A DNA stretch of 64,000 bases from Sphingopyxis jiangsuensis (lineage in GTDB: Bacteria > Pseudomonadota > Alphaproteobacteria > Sphingomonadales > Sphingomonadaceae): the NCBI RefSeq assembly GCF_016734905.1, contig NZ_JAERPO010000001.1:992001-1056000 (forward strand), read 5' to 3'. Shown piece by piece: positions 33,879 through 42,505 of this stretch. Within the stretch, counting starts at the first letter, position 1; every line of letters starts with the position of its first letter. The translations under genes and the position numbers were made by a program. The notes beneath the pieces are model-generated. The model ran no database searches and was not told the origin of the DNA. It saw only the letters and a program-made list of their open reading frames with translations.

Positions 33879-34634
33879 ATGACGAGGATCAGCGGTCGAC
33901 CCGACATCAGCAGCGAGACCGTTTTTGGGCAGTCGCTTCGCGTCGCGCGCTGGCGGACCGATTTGCCGGGAACGCCCCTTCTCTATCTCAACGGCGTTGG
34001 CGCCGACATTGCGACCGCCGCGCCACTGCTCGCGCAGATTTCGGGGCGCGAGGTCTGGACGCTCGACATGCCGGGCGTAGGCGGCTCGCCCGATGCCTTT
34101 CTGCCCTATACGGCCTCGGCCATGGCGGCCACTGTGATGACGATCGCCGACCGCTTCGGCCACGACCCGATCGACCTTGCAGGGTTCAGCTGGGGCGGCG
34201 CGCTGGCGCAGCAGATCGCAGTGCAATATCGTTCGCGCATTCGCCGGCTCGTGCTGATGGCAACAACGCCCTCGCTTGGGGCACCGGGGATCGGCTGGGC
34301 GGCAATGCTCGACGGCGACATTTTGGCCAACGGCCTGCGCTTGCCGACGGCGACGCCACTGGGTCTCGCCTATCAGGGGATGGCGCTCGCCGGCTGGACG
34401 AGCGTTCCGATGCTGCCGTTGCTACGCGGCCTGCCGGTTCTGGTCCTGATGGCGCGCGACGATGGCATTGTACCGGCAAGCCACGGTCAGATGATCGCCG
34501 ACCTGGTCGACGAAGCCCAGATCGAAACGGTTCCGGGCTCACACCTCTTCCCCTTTGCCCATGCCGCGCGAACGGCATCCCGGATCAGCGAATTTCTCGA
34601 TCAGCCTGCGGCGGAACGGCGAGCCGCCGCGTAA
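33879..34634 (+). CDS. Alpha/beta hydrolase (poly-hydroxyalkanoate depolymerase-like)
   Basis: A 251-residue alpha/beta hydrolase with Ser104 in DLAGFSWGGALAQQIA as nucleophile, Asp in LMARDDGIVPASHG and His in VPGSHLFPF. PLLYLNGVGADI near 33-44 recalls intracellular PHA depolymerases or related esterases. No phasin or PHA synthase gene is nearby, so the substrate is open. Its last 50 bp overlap the convergent neighbour gene. Confidence 0.82.
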   Translation: MTRISGRPDISSETVFGQSLRVARWRTDLPGTPLLYLNGVGADIATAAPLLAQISGREVWTLDMPGVGGSPDAFLPYTASAMAATVMTIADRFGHDPIDLAGFSWGGALAQQIAVQYRSRIRRLVLMATTPSLGAPGIGWAAMLDGDILANGLRLPTATPLGLAYQGMALAGWTSVPMLPLLRGLPVLVLMARDDGIVPASHGQMIADLVDEAQIETVPGSHLFPFAHAARTASRISEFLDQPAAERRAAA

Positions 34635-35637
34635 GGAAATCGGCAATCGCCGCAGCGGTCCGGTCGGGTGCCTCTTCCATCGGCAGATGGCCGATGCCTT
34701 CGAGCAGCACAACCTCGGACCCCGCGATACGCTCGGCAAAGCTTTGCGCGGCGGTGGAATTGATCAGCCGGTCCTCGCTCCCGAACAGTATGAGCGTCGG
34801 GACGGCAATGTCCCCTGCTTTGGCGGCCATATGCGCCTCACGATCGGTGCGCGCGCGAATGACCGTCGCCTCGCGATTGCCGGGAAAGCGCAGCAATTCC
34901 CAGTAACGGTCGATCATCGCCTCGTCGATGAAGGCCTCTTCCGAAACCGATCCGCGCAGCGATTGTTCGACCAAGGCGCGCGGCGTGATCCGCGTCGCCA
35001 GCCAGCGCCCGAGTGGATATTCGAGGATGCGGAATCCGATGTTCGATTCGGGCGGCTTCTCGCCCTTGCGAAGCGGCATGCCGCTGGCGTCGAGCAACAG
35101 CAACGCCTCGACATTCTCGGGGCGCGCCAGCGCATAACGCCACGCCACCCATCCGCCCATCGAATTGCCGCCGAGGATGAAGCGATCGAGGTTCAGCTTG
35201 GCGGCAACGACATCGACGGCCGCCATCATCCCGGCAGCGCCATAATCACGGTCGGGGGTCGCGCCCGTCAGGCCGTGCCCCGGCAGGTCGAGCGTGACGA
35301 CGCGGTAATCGGCACCGAGCCGCGCGACCATCGGCCCCCAGGTGTGGAGGCTCGCATTCGATCCGTGGAGCAAAATAATGACGGGACCGTCGCGCTTGCC
35401 CTGATCGCGGTAATGGATGCGCTGCCCCGCCGGGCCCGCCGCAAAGGCCGCGTCGGGTCCGCCATATTTGGCGATCATTGCGTCGCGATCGGTGTCGGGG
35501 GTCAGAAGGAGAACGAAGCCGGCAACGAGCGCGGCCAGAATGGCGAGCGGCACAAGCACGCGTTTGCGCCGCCAAAAGGGTCGCCGCAGCGGCGGCGCAA
35601 AATCCTCGTCATCATCGTCATCGAAACCGGCCATCAC
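34585..35637 (-). CDS. Membrane-anchored alpha/beta hydrolase
   Basis: A 350-residue protein with an acidic N-terminus (DDDDDEDF), one membrane anchor (VLVPLAILAALVAGFVLLL, about 27-45), and a periplasmic alpha/beta-hydrolase domain. It shows ILLHGSNASLHTWGP, LDLPGHGLTG, the elbow GGNSMGGWVAW with Ser about 160, LILFGSEDRLIN and GIGHLPMEEAPD for the Asp and His. The substrate is unknown. A second ATG at 35634 is equally possible. It overlaps the end of the plus-strand hydrolase gene by 50 bp. Confidence 0.82.
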   Translation of the reverse strand: MMAGFDDDDDEDFAPPLRRPFWRRKRVLVPLAILAALVAGFVLLLTPDTDRDAMIAKYGGPDAAFAAGPAGQRIHYRDQGKRDGPVIILLHGSNASLHTWGPMVARLGADYRVVTLDLPGHGLTGATPDRDYGAAGMMAAVDVVAAKLNLDRFILGGNSMGGWVAWRYALARPENVEALLLLDASGMPLRKGEKPPESNIGFRILEYPLGRWLATRITPRALVEQSLRGSVSEEAFIDEAMIDRYWELLRFPGNREATVIRARTDREAHMAAKAGDIAVPTLILFGSEDRLINSTAAQSFAERIAGSEVVLLEGIGHLPMEEAPDRTAAAIADFLTRRLAVPPQADREIR

Positions 35638-35663
35638 GCCCCCCTCAGAGCAAGGGCGAACCC

Positions 35664-35677
35664 AGGGTCAGGACCCT
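35664..35677. repeat. Solo AGGGTC-AG-GACCCT motif
   Basis: AGGGTCAGGACCCT equals the outer end of the 266-bp element joined to its opposite end with the interior lost. It sits upstream of the membrane hydrolase gene, between it and the transporter gene. It may be an excision scar, an unfilled target or an unrelated operator. Confidence 0.4.
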
Positions 35678-35710
35678 AGCGCCGCGATACCGCCCGTCAA
35701 TGCGCCGCGA

Positions 35711-37339
35711 TCATTCGTGGATCTTGCGCCGGAAGGTTTCGGGCAGGAACAGCAGGCCGACGACAAACGTCAGCAGTGCAATGACGACCGGATACCAGAG
35801 ACCGTAATAGATATTCCCCGTCGCGGCGACCATCGCAAAGGCGGTGGTCGGCAGGAAGCCGCCGAACCAGCCGTTGCCGATATGATAGGGCAGCGACATC
35901 GCCGAATAGCGGATGCGGCTCGGGAACATTTCGACGAGCAGCGCGGCGATCGGGCCGTAAACCATCGTCACGAGCAGCACGAGGTAGAAGAGGATGCCGA
36001 CGACGAGCGGCTTGTCGATTGCGTCCGTATCCGCCTTGGCAGGGTAGCCGGCGGCGGCCAGCGATTCGGAGAGTGCGGCGCCAAAGCCTTGCCTGTCTGC
36101 GACGGAAATCACCTCTTCGCCGACATGCACGAACGCGCGGCCGTCATCGGCACCATCTTCGTTGGCGTACGGAATCCCCGCTTTGGCGAGGGCGGATTTG
36201 GCGATGTCGCAGCCCGTGCGGTCGAAAGAGGCGCGACCGATGGGGTCGAACTGAAATGAACAGGTCTCTGCGTGGGCAAACACGATGACAGGCGCGCGTG
36301 CCTGCGCCTCGGCGAGCGCCGGATTGGCAGCGGTGGTGAGCAGCTGGAAGGCCGGAAAATAGGTGAGCGCGGCGAGCGCGCAGCCCGCGAGGATGATCGG
36401 CTTGCGCCCGATCCGGTCGCTGAGCCAGCCGAAAAAGATGAAGAAAGGCGTGCCCAGCACCAATGCAATCGCGATCAATATATTCGCGGTCGCGCCATCG
36501 ACCTTCAGCGTCTTTTCGAGGAAGAAGAGCGCATAGAATTGCCCGGTGTACCAGACGACCGCCTGCCCCGCGACCGCACCGAGCAGCGCGACGAGCACCC
36601 ATTTGAGGTTCGACCAGCGCCCGAACGCTTCGGTCAGCGGAGCCTTCGACGTCGTGCCCTCGGCCTTCATCTGTTTGAACACCGGGCTTTCTTCGAGCTG
36701 CATCCGGATCCACAGCGATACGCCCAGCAGGATCACCGAAATCAGGAACGGCAGGCGCCAACCCCATTCGGCGAACGCCTCTTCGCCCAGCAGGGTCCGG
36801 GTCGCGATCACGACGAGCAGCGCGGCGAACAGCCCCAGCGTCGCCGTAGTCTGGATAAAACTGGTGAACAGGCCGCGCTTCCCCTCCGGCGCATGTTCGG
36901 CAACGTAAGTGGCGGCGCCCCCATATTCGCCGCCGAGCGCCAGCCCTTGCACAAGCCGAAGCACGACGAGCAGGATCGGCGCGGCAACACCGATCGCCGC
37001 ATAATTGGGCAGAACGCCGACGAGGAAGGTCGACAACCCCATCAGCCCCATCGTCACAAGGAAGGTATATTTGCGCCCGACCAGGTCCCCGATGCGCCCG
37101 AAGACGAGCGCCCCGAAAGGACGCACCGCAAAGCCCGCCGCAAAGGCCGCCAGCGCAAAGATAAACCCCGTCGTTTCGTTGACCGCAGAAAAGAACTGCG
37201 CCGAAATGACCGTCGCAAGCAGGCCATAGAGGTAGAAATCATACCATTCGAAAATGGTGCCGAGCGACGAGGCGACGATGACCTTGCGCGCATCCTGCCG
37301 GGTGTCGATGGGTACTGCTGCCCCGGCCTGTTCGCTCAT
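35711..37339 (-). CDS. MFS transporter, metabolite:H+ symporter (MHS) type
   Basis: A 542-residue, 12-helix transporter. MHS signatures are GTIFEWYDFYLYG (27-39), RPFGALVFGRIGDLVGRKYT (73-92), LRLVQGLALGGEYGGAATYV (127-146) and GWLSDRIGRKPIILAG. A non-hydrophobic insert of about 95 residues (about 345-440) between helices 9 and 10 contains two Cys and is probably periplasmic. It should import a carboxylate, betaine or amino acid with protons; the substrate is not clear. The gene has no operon partner on its strand. Confidence 0.9.
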   Translation of the reverse strand: MSEQAGAAVPIDTRQDARKVIVASSLGTIFEWYDFYLYGLLATVISAQFFSAVNETTGFIFALAAFAAGFAVRPFGALVFGRIGDLVGRKYTFLVTMGLMGLSTFLVGVLPNYAAIGVAAPILLVVLRLVQGLALGGEYGGAATYVAEHAPEGKRGLFTSFIQTTATLGLFAALLVVIATRTLLGEEAFAEWGWRLPFLISVILLGVSLWIRMQLEESPVFKQMKAEGTTSKAPLTEAFGRWSNLKWVLVALLGAVAGQAVVWYTGQFYALFFLEKTLKVDGATANILIAIALVLGTPFFIFFGWLSDRIGRKPIILAGCALAALTYFPAFQLLTTAANPALAEAQARAPVIVFAHAETCSFQFDPIGRASFDRTGCDIAKSALAKAGIPYANEDGADDGRAFVHVGEEVISVADRQGFGAALSESLAAAGYPAKADTDAIDKPLVVGILFYLVLLVTMVYGPIAALLVEMFPSRIRYSAMSLPYHIGNGWFGGFLPTTAFAMVAATGNIYYGLWYPVVIALLTFVVGLLFLPETFRRKIHE

Positions 37340-37349
37340 CCTTTTCCCC

Positions 37350-37435
37350 GTTCGCCCTGAACCCGTTGAAGGGCCGTTCTTCCTTTTGCCACGCTAGAGG
37401 AAAGAACGGTGCTTCGACAAGCTCAGTGCAAACGG
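37350..37435. repeat. Dispersed inverted repeat (TTCGACAAGCTC family), copy 1
   Basis: Arms read TTCGCCCTGAACCCGTTGAA / GGGCCGTTCTT on the left and AAGAACGGTGCTTCGACAAG / CTCAGTGCAAACGG on the right, with a short spacer. It lies between the transporter start and the helicase stop. Two related copies are at 39090-39176 and 48923-49002. Confidence 0.75.
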
Positions 37436-37456
37436 AAAAGAGCGAAGTGCCGGGTC

Positions 37457-38833
37457 TTAACCGACGCGCGTCACCGCGCCCTTGTGCGCGCCGACGCCGC
37501 CGCGGCGCGGACGGAAGCGGCGCTTGCGCTGCGGCTGGCCCTCACCTGCTGCACCCTCACGGCGTGGACCGCGCTCGCCGCGCGGTTGGCCGCCGTCGCG
37601 CTTGCGCACGGCCTCTTCACGCTGGCGCTGCGGGTCGCGGCCGCGGCCGCCGGTGTCGCGCGGAGGCGTCGCCGGCTTGGGCAGGTTGCGGACCATTTCG
37701 TTAAAGCCCTCGGGCAGCTTGACCGGTTCTGCGCGTGTGCGCGTCACGCGCTCGATGTCGCGAATATATGGCTTCTCGTCGGGCGCGACAAAGCTGATTG
37801 CGATGCCTTCCGCCCCCGCGCGCGCGGTACGGCCGATGCGGTGGACATATTGTTCGGGAACGTTCGGGATCTCGAAGTTGATCACATGGCTGACCCCCGA
37901 CACGTCGATTCCGCGCGCCGCAATGTCGGTCGCGACGAGCAGCTTGACCTGCCCCGAGCGGAACGCCTGCAGCGCGGTCGTGCGCTGCGCCTGGCTCTTG
38001 TTGCCGTGGATGGCGAAGGCTTCGATCCCTGCGCCCTTCAGGTGGCGGACGACGCGGTCGGCGCCGTGCTTGGTGCGGGTGAAGATCAGCGCCCGGTCGA
38101 TGTCTTCGGTCTTGAGCACATGGTGGAGAAGCGCTTGCTTTTCCTTCTGCTCGACGAAGGTAATCTGCTGGCGGACCTTCTCGGCGGTCGTCGCCTGCGG
38201 CGCCACCGACACCGTAACGGGATCGTTGAGGAACTGGTCGGCCAGACCCGCGATCTCCTTTGGCATCGTCGCGGAAAAGAACAGATTCTGACGGCGCGAC
38301 GGCAGCAGTTTGGCGACACGCCGCAGCGAATGGATGAAGCCCATGTCCATCATCTGGTCAGCTTCGTCGAGAACGAAGATTTCCACATCGTCGAGTCGCA
38401 AAGCGCGCTGGTCGATGAGGTCAAGCAGGCGCCCCGGCGTCGCGACGAGGATGTCGACGCCTTGCGACAAGTCGCGGATCTGCTTGTTGATCGGGACGCC
38501 CCCGAACACGGTGGAAACCGACAGCTTCGTGAAGCGACCATAGTCGCGACAACTCTGCGCAATCTGCGCCGCGAGTTCGCGGGTCGGCGCGAGCACCAGC
38601 ATCCGGCAGCCACGCGGGGTCGGCCGATGCGGATAGGTCAAAAGATGATGGATCGAGGGCAGCGAAAAACCGGCGGTCTTGCCCGTCCCGGTCTGCGCGA
38701 TACCGCACAGGTCGCGGCCCTTCATCAACGGCGGGATCGCCTGCACCTGGATCGGCGTCGGCGTCGAATAATCCTTGGCGGCAAGCGCGCGATTAATGTC
38801 TGCGTGCAGGCCAAAGTCGTTAAAAGTCGTCAT
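37457..38833 (-). CDS. DEAD-box RNA helicase (RhlE-like)
   Basis: A 458-residue ATP-dependent RNA helicase starting at ATG 38833 (MTTFNDFGLHADINRALAAK). Motifs are Q (FNDFGL), I (AQTGTGKT), Ia (PTRELAAQ), II (VLDEADQMMD), III (SAT), and VI (HRIGRTARAG). Residues 385-458 form an Arg/Gly-rich basic tail (GERGPRREGAAGEGQPQRKR). The family unwinds RNA in ribosome assembly or decay, often cold-induced. An upstream in-frame ATG at 38866 is less likely because the family starts at MTTF. Confidence 0.93.
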   Translation of the reverse strand: MTTFNDFGLHADINRALAAKDYSTPTPIQVQAIPPLMKGRDLCGIAQTGTGKTAGFSLPSIHHLLTYPHRPTPRGCRMLVLAPTRELAAQIAQSCRDYGRFTKLSVSTVFGGVPINKQIRDLSQGVDILVATPGRLLDLIDQRALRLDDVEIFVLDEADQMMDMGFIHSLRRVAKLLPSRRQNLFFSATMPKEIAGLADQFLNDPVTVSVAPQATTAEKVRQQITFVEQKEKQALLHHVLKTEDIDRALIFTRTKHGADRVVRHLKGAGIEAFAIHGNKSQAQRTTALQAFRSGQVKLLVATDIAARGIDVSGVSHVINFEIPNVPEQYVHRIGRTARAGAEGIAISFVAPDEKPYIRDIERVTRTRAEPVKLPEGFNEMVRNLPKPATPPRDTGGRGRDPQRQREEAVRKRDGGQPRGERGPRREGAAGEGQPQRKRRFRPRRGGVGAHKGAVTRVG

Positions 38834-39188
38834 AAAATACTCACATAGGGCGACGCGCAGGCGCATCCGTTCGTGTCGAACGGACGGCGCACGGCCGCGG
38901 GTTCGAAACGACCCGCGTGAAAGGGTGCCTCTTGGGACAATGCGCTATTCCGGCTCGTCCCGCGCCTGTCTCGGACGGGAAAATCACGCTGCCGGTGGTT
39001 ACGGCGGGTCGGCCCGCCATGCTGCGCTGCACCATCATATGGGCGATATTGCGTGAAATTGCAAGATCGTTGCGCGAGGCCTCCTCCCTTTCGTCCCGAG
39101 CTTGTCGAAGGGCGGTTCTTTCTTCATGAAACAGCAAAGAGGATAACGTCGCCTCGACAAGCTCGGCACGAACGAAAAGGGGGAGGCT
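38834..39188. promoter_or_regulatory. 355-bp intergenic region between helicase and glpK
   Basis: Divergent promoters for the helicase and glpK must lie here. An AT-rich patch next to the helicase start (CATAAAATACTCACATAGG) suggests a leader, and the dispersed repeat 39090-39176 occupies the glpK-proximal part. I see no RNA gene or riboswitch fold that I can name. Confidence 0.5.
39090..39176. repeat. Dispersed inverted repeat (TTCGACAAGCTC family), copy 2
   Basis: Left arm TTCGTCCCGAGCTTGTCGAA then GGGCGGTTCTTTC; right arm GCCTCGACAAGCTCGGCACG then AACGAAAAGG. It ends about 12 bp before the glpK start codon, so the right end supplies part of the leader. The spacer of about 30 bp is longer than in the other copies. 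Confidence 0.75.
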
Positions 39189-40661
39189 TTGACCGAAAAG
39201 ATCATCGTCATCGACGAAGGCACGACATCGACGCGCGCGATGCTGTTTTCCGTCGACGGCACCCCGCTCGGCAGCGCGCAGCGCGAGTTCCGCCAGCATT
39301 ATCCTGCTCCGGGGCTTGTCGAACATGACGCCGCCGAAATCTGGACCGCGACGCTCGCCTGCACGCGCGCGATGATCGACAAGGCGGGTGGCGCGGGGGC
39401 AATCGCGGCGATCGGGATCACCAACCAGCGCGAGACCGTCGTCTTCTGGGACCGCGCAACCGGCGAGCCGCTCGCCCCCGCGATCGTCTGGCAGGACCGG
39501 CGCACGGCCGCCGATTGCGCGCGGCTCAAGGCGGAGGGTCACGAACCCGCGGTTCAGGCGGCGAGCGGCCTGCTCCTCGACCCCTATTTTTCGGGGAGCA
39601 AGATCGGCTGGGCGCTCCGCAACTGGCCGCAGCTTGCCGAGGCTGGCGACCGGCTAGCGGTCGGGACGGTCGAATCCTATCTCGTCCACCGGCTGACGGG
39701 CGGCGTCCATGTGTCCGACGCGACCAATGCGTCGCGCACCTTGTTGATGGACATCAATGGCGCGAGCGGATGGGACGCGGGACTGTGCGACCTCCTCGGC
39801 GTCCCGATGTCGCTGCTTCCCGAAATTACCGGCTGCACGACGACCGTAGGCACGACTATGCCCGACCTGCTCGGCGGCGCGATCCCGATATGCGGCATGG
39901 CGGGCGATCAGCAGGCGGCGACCATCGGCCAGGCATGCCTCGCTTCCGGCCAGACCAAGGCGACCTTCGGCACGGGTGCCTTCATCCTGTCGGCGAGCGG
40001 AACCACGCGGCCGCGATCGGACAACCGCCTGCTCGCGACGATCCTCGCGCAGGAGGGAGAGGTCCGCTCCTATGCGCTCGAAGGATCGGTATTCGTCGCG
40101 GGAAGTCTGATCAAATGGCTTCGCGACGGGCTGGGGCTTTTGGCAAACGCGGGCGAGAGCGAGGGGTTGGCGCGTTCGGTCGACGACAATGGCGGCGTCT
40201 ATCTGGTACCGGCGCTCGCGGGGCTCGGCGCGCCGCATTGGCGTCCCGACGCACTCGCCGCCCTGTCGGGCCTCAGCTTCGCAAGCAACAAGGCGCACAT
40301 CGCGCGCGCGGCGCTCGAGGCGCAGGCCTATCAGGCCCACGATCTGAAAACCGCCTTTGCCGCCGACGGAGTCGATTGGTCCGAACTCCGGATTGATGGC
40401 GGCATGGCAGCGAACGACTGGATGGCGCAGGATCTTGCCGACATGCTCGACCTGACCGTCGAGCGCCCCGAGTTCGTCGAGAGCACGGCGCTCGGCGCCG
40501 CCATGCTCGCGGCAACCGGTGCCGGCCTCTACCCCGATCTCGCCAGCGCGACAAAGGCGATGCGCGGGCGCACGACACGCTTCACGCCGGCGCTCGCCCC
40601 CGAAAAGCGCAAAGCGCGCCTCGCCGGATGGCAAAGCGCGCTTGCAAAGGTCCTCGGCTGA
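39189..40661 (+). CDS. glpK: Glycerol kinase
   Basis: A 490-residue FGGY kinase that phosphorylates glycerol to sn-glycerol-3-phosphate. The start TTG (39189) reads MTEKIIVIDEGTTSTRAMLF, with IGITNQRETVVFWDRATGEP, IVWQDRRTA, DATNASRTLLMDINGASGWD, GMAGDQQAA and FGTGAFIL for substrate and ATP binding. The C-terminal DGGMAANDWMAQDLADML is typical. A GGAGG lies only 2 bases before the TTG, so initiation may be weak. glpF and glpD are not adjacent. Confidence 0.95.
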   Translation: MTEKIIVIDEGTTSTRAMLFSVDGTPLGSAQREFRQHYPAPGLVEHDAAEIWTATLACTRAMIDKAGGAGAIAAIGITNQRETVVFWDRATGEPLAPAIVWQDRRTAADCARLKAEGHEPAVQAASGLLLDPYFSGSKIGWALRNWPQLAEAGDRLAVGTVESYLVHRLTGGVHVSDATNASRTLLMDINGASGWDAGLCDLLGVPMSLLPEITGCTTTVGTTMPDLLGGAIPICGMAGDQQAATIGQACLASGQTKATFGTGAFILSASGTTRPRSDNRLLATILAQEGEVRSYALEGSVFVAGSLIKWLRDGLGLLANAGESEGLARSVDDNGGVYLVPALAGLGAPHWRPDALAALSGLSFASNKAHIARAALEAQAYQAHDLKTAFAADGVDWSELRIDGGMAANDWMAQDLADMLDLTVERPEFVESTALGAAMLAATGAGLYPDLASATKAMRGRTTRFTPALAPEKRKARLAGWQSALAKVLG

Positions 40662-40673
40662 CGCCGAAGCGGA

Positions 40674-40901
40674 TCAACGCTTGAGCGTAAGGCCGCCGAA
40701 ACGCTTGTTGAACTTTGCGACCTGGCCGCCAGCATCGAGCATACGGCCCTGACCGCCGGTCCATGCCGGGTGCGCGGTGGGGTCGATTTCGAGCGTCATC
40801 ACGTCGCCTTCGCTGCCCCAGGTCGAGCGCGTCTGATATTCGGTGCCATCGGTCATCTTGACCGTGATCATGTGATAGTCGGGGTGGATGTCTTTTTTCA
40901 T
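40674..40901 (-). CDS. rpmE: 50S ribosomal protein L31
   Basis: A 75-residue L31 ([20 protein letters not shown] ... [20 protein letters not shown]). It lacks the CxxC zinc ligands, the usual state in this order. Convergent with glpK, 12 bp apart. It sits on the same strand and near fabZ, with the 266-bp element between. Confidence 0.95.
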   Translation of the reverse strand: MKKDIHPDYHMITVKMTDGTEYQTRSTWGSEGDVMTLEIDPTAHPAWTGGQGRMLDAGGQVAKFNKRFGGLTLKR

Positions 40902-41020
40902 GTCTCTTGGCTCCTGTGCCGCTGGTTTCCGACCAGCCGCGTGAGTCGGTGCGTCCGGGGACGCGAAGCGGCGCCCTTACTGGGCAATTGGGGAAAATGC
41001 AACACCTGTACCCCGTTGAT

Positions 41021-41050
41021 CGTCGTCCCGGCGAAGGCCGGGATGACGTA
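41021..41050. repeat. GTCGTCCCGGCGAAGGCCGG dispersed repeat
   Basis: TCGTCCCGGC-GAAG-GCCGGGATGAC is a short hairpin of the widespread alphaproteobacterial type (CCCGGC/GCCGGG stem). It lies between rpmE and the 266-bp element copy 2. Confidence 0.65.
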
Positions 41051-41071
41051 TAAAGGGGAGGTCTCCGCCCT

Positions 41072-41337
41072 AGGGTCAGGACCCATTAATTACGCGTTCG
41101 AGGCGTCGAAATGGCGAAGATATCGGGTCCGGGCGGGTGCAGCGGGTAGCATCGCTACCCGCAAAGCCGCGCGGGCCCGAGATCGAAGCCATTTCGGCGT
41201 CCCTCCGGGATTTGACCGATTTTGTCCATTGCTTCGTCGGCAAGCCTCGAAATATCGACATATTCCGTCGCCTTGCCTCCTCGCACTGAACAAAATCGCT
41301 TCAAACCTCGAACGCATAATTAATGGGTCCTGACCCT
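41072..41337. mobile_element. 266-bp structured element with 32-bp terminal inverted repeats, copy 2
   Basis: Exact same length as 27549-27814 but inverted, with six differences. The TIRs differ from each other at one base. The base at TIR position 27 is A in both arms of copy 1 and T in both arms of copy 2, so the pairing is kept. The right end provides the fabZ stop codon TAG (41336-41338). It lies between rpmE and fabZ. Confidence 0.9.
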
Positions 41338-41815
41338 AGTCGCTCGGCGGATCGGCGATCATTGCGGTGAACTGGCACTCGGTGGCGAGTTGGTCGCCCA
41401 GCATCGCTTTTCCTTCGAACTTGCAGATGTTCCGCTTTGTCTGAAGGATGGTGACGTGCAGGTCGAGCAAATGGCCGGGTTCGACCGGCTTGCGGAACTT
41501 CACGCCGTCGATACCCATGAAATAGACGAGCTTTCCGCTGCCCGCGAGGCCGAGCGATTCGATCGCCAGAACGCCGCCCGCCTGCGCCAGCGCCTCGACG
41601 ATGAGGACGCCGGGCATGATCGGTCGGCCGGGGAAATGCCCTTGGAAAAAGGGCTCGTTCATCGTCACTGCCTTGACCGCGTGGATCGAGGTGTCCTTCA
41701 CCATCGATTCCACCCGGTCGACGAGCAGCATCGGATAACGATGCGGCAGCAGCGACAGGATGCGGCGGATGTCCGCCGGCCCCATCCTGCTCTCGCTATT
41801 TTCCCCGGCCGTCAT
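41336..41815 (-). CDS. fabZ: 3-hydroxyacyl-ACP dehydratase FabZ
   Basis: A 159-residue hot-dog fold dehydratase of fatty-acid synthesis. Catalytic His60 and Glu74 lie in [18 protein letters not shown] and [25 protein letters not shown] is the family start. The gene follows skp after 6 bp on the minus strand. Its stop codon is part of the adjacent 266-bp element. In many Gram-negatives lpxD precedes and lpxA follows fabZ; neither is here. Confidence 0.96.
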   Translation of the reverse strand: MTAGENSESRMGPADIRRILSLLPHRYPMLLVDRVESMVKDTSIHAVKAVTMNEPFFQGHFPGRPIMPGVLIVEALAQAGGVLAIESLGLAGSGKLVYFMGIDGVKFRKPVEPGHLLDLHVTILQTKRNICKFEGKAMLGDQLATECQFTAMIADPPSD

Positions 41816-41821
41816 GATCGA

Positions 41822-42505
41822 TTAGCGCGTCGTCGGCTGGCTGCCGGTGGGCGCGGGCGCCGCGGCGCCCTGCGCTGCGCGCGCCTGGTCCATCAGCTGC
41901 TGGTTGCGCTGCTGCACCAGCTGGCCCGGCTGGTATCCGGCCGGCGGCGTGATCGACACGTTGGGCAGGATGCGGTTGAGTTCGGTCACGACGGCATCGG
42001 TGATGTCGACGTTATTCTCGCGCGCGATCACCGCTTCCGGATTGACGAGAAGGTCGACCTTCTTCGCCGTCATCGCGGCCTTGATCGCTTCGTTCATGCG
42101 CAGGCTGATCTGGTCTTCGACATAGGCGATCGCGAGGTCGACGGGCGCGCCGATCTGGCCCAGTTCGGCCGAGGCGGCCTGGCGCTTGTCCTGGACGGCC
42201 TTGCCCGCCGCCTGGATTGCAGCCTGGTTGGCAGGCGTCTTCTTCACCTCTTCATTATATTTGGCGACGAGGACGTTGAGTTCGGCCTGAAGCGTCTGTC
42301 CGCGCGTCTGCTGCTGATCGATCGTCGCCTTGTAGGTCGTTTCGATCTGCTGCGTGGCGACGGTGAAAGCATTGGACCGCCCGGCAGCGGCGCGGACATC
42401 GGCGACGGCGACCGCGCGAGCCTGCGCTACGGCGGGCGCTGCGAACATGGGTGAAACGGACAGGCCGGCAATCGCCAGCGCCGAAGCGGCAAAAATTTTC
42501 TTCAT
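41822..42505 (-). CDS. skp: OmpH/Skp-family periplasmic chaperone
   Basis: A 227-residue exported chaperone: signal peptide MKKIFAASALAIAGLSVSPM with cleavage near AVAQA, then an Ala/Gln/Lys coiled coil (TTYKATIDQQQTRGQTLQAE) typical of Skp. The C-terminal 40 residues (QQRNQQLMDQARAAQGAAAP) are low-complexity and probably disordered. Skp escorts outer-membrane proteins to BamA, encoded directly upstream with a 1-bp stop/start overlap. Confidence 0.9.
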   Translation of the reverse strand: MKKIFAASALAIAGLSVSPMFAAPAVAQARAVAVADVRAAAGRSNAFTVATQQIETTYKATIDQQQTRGQTLQAELNVLVAKYNEEVKKTPANQAAIQAAGKAVQDKRQAASAELGQIGAPVDLAIAYVEDQISLRMNEAIKAAMTAKKVDLLVNPEAVIARENNVDITDAVVTELNRILPNVSITPPAGYQPGQLVQQRNQQLMDQARAAQGAAAPAPTGSQPTTR

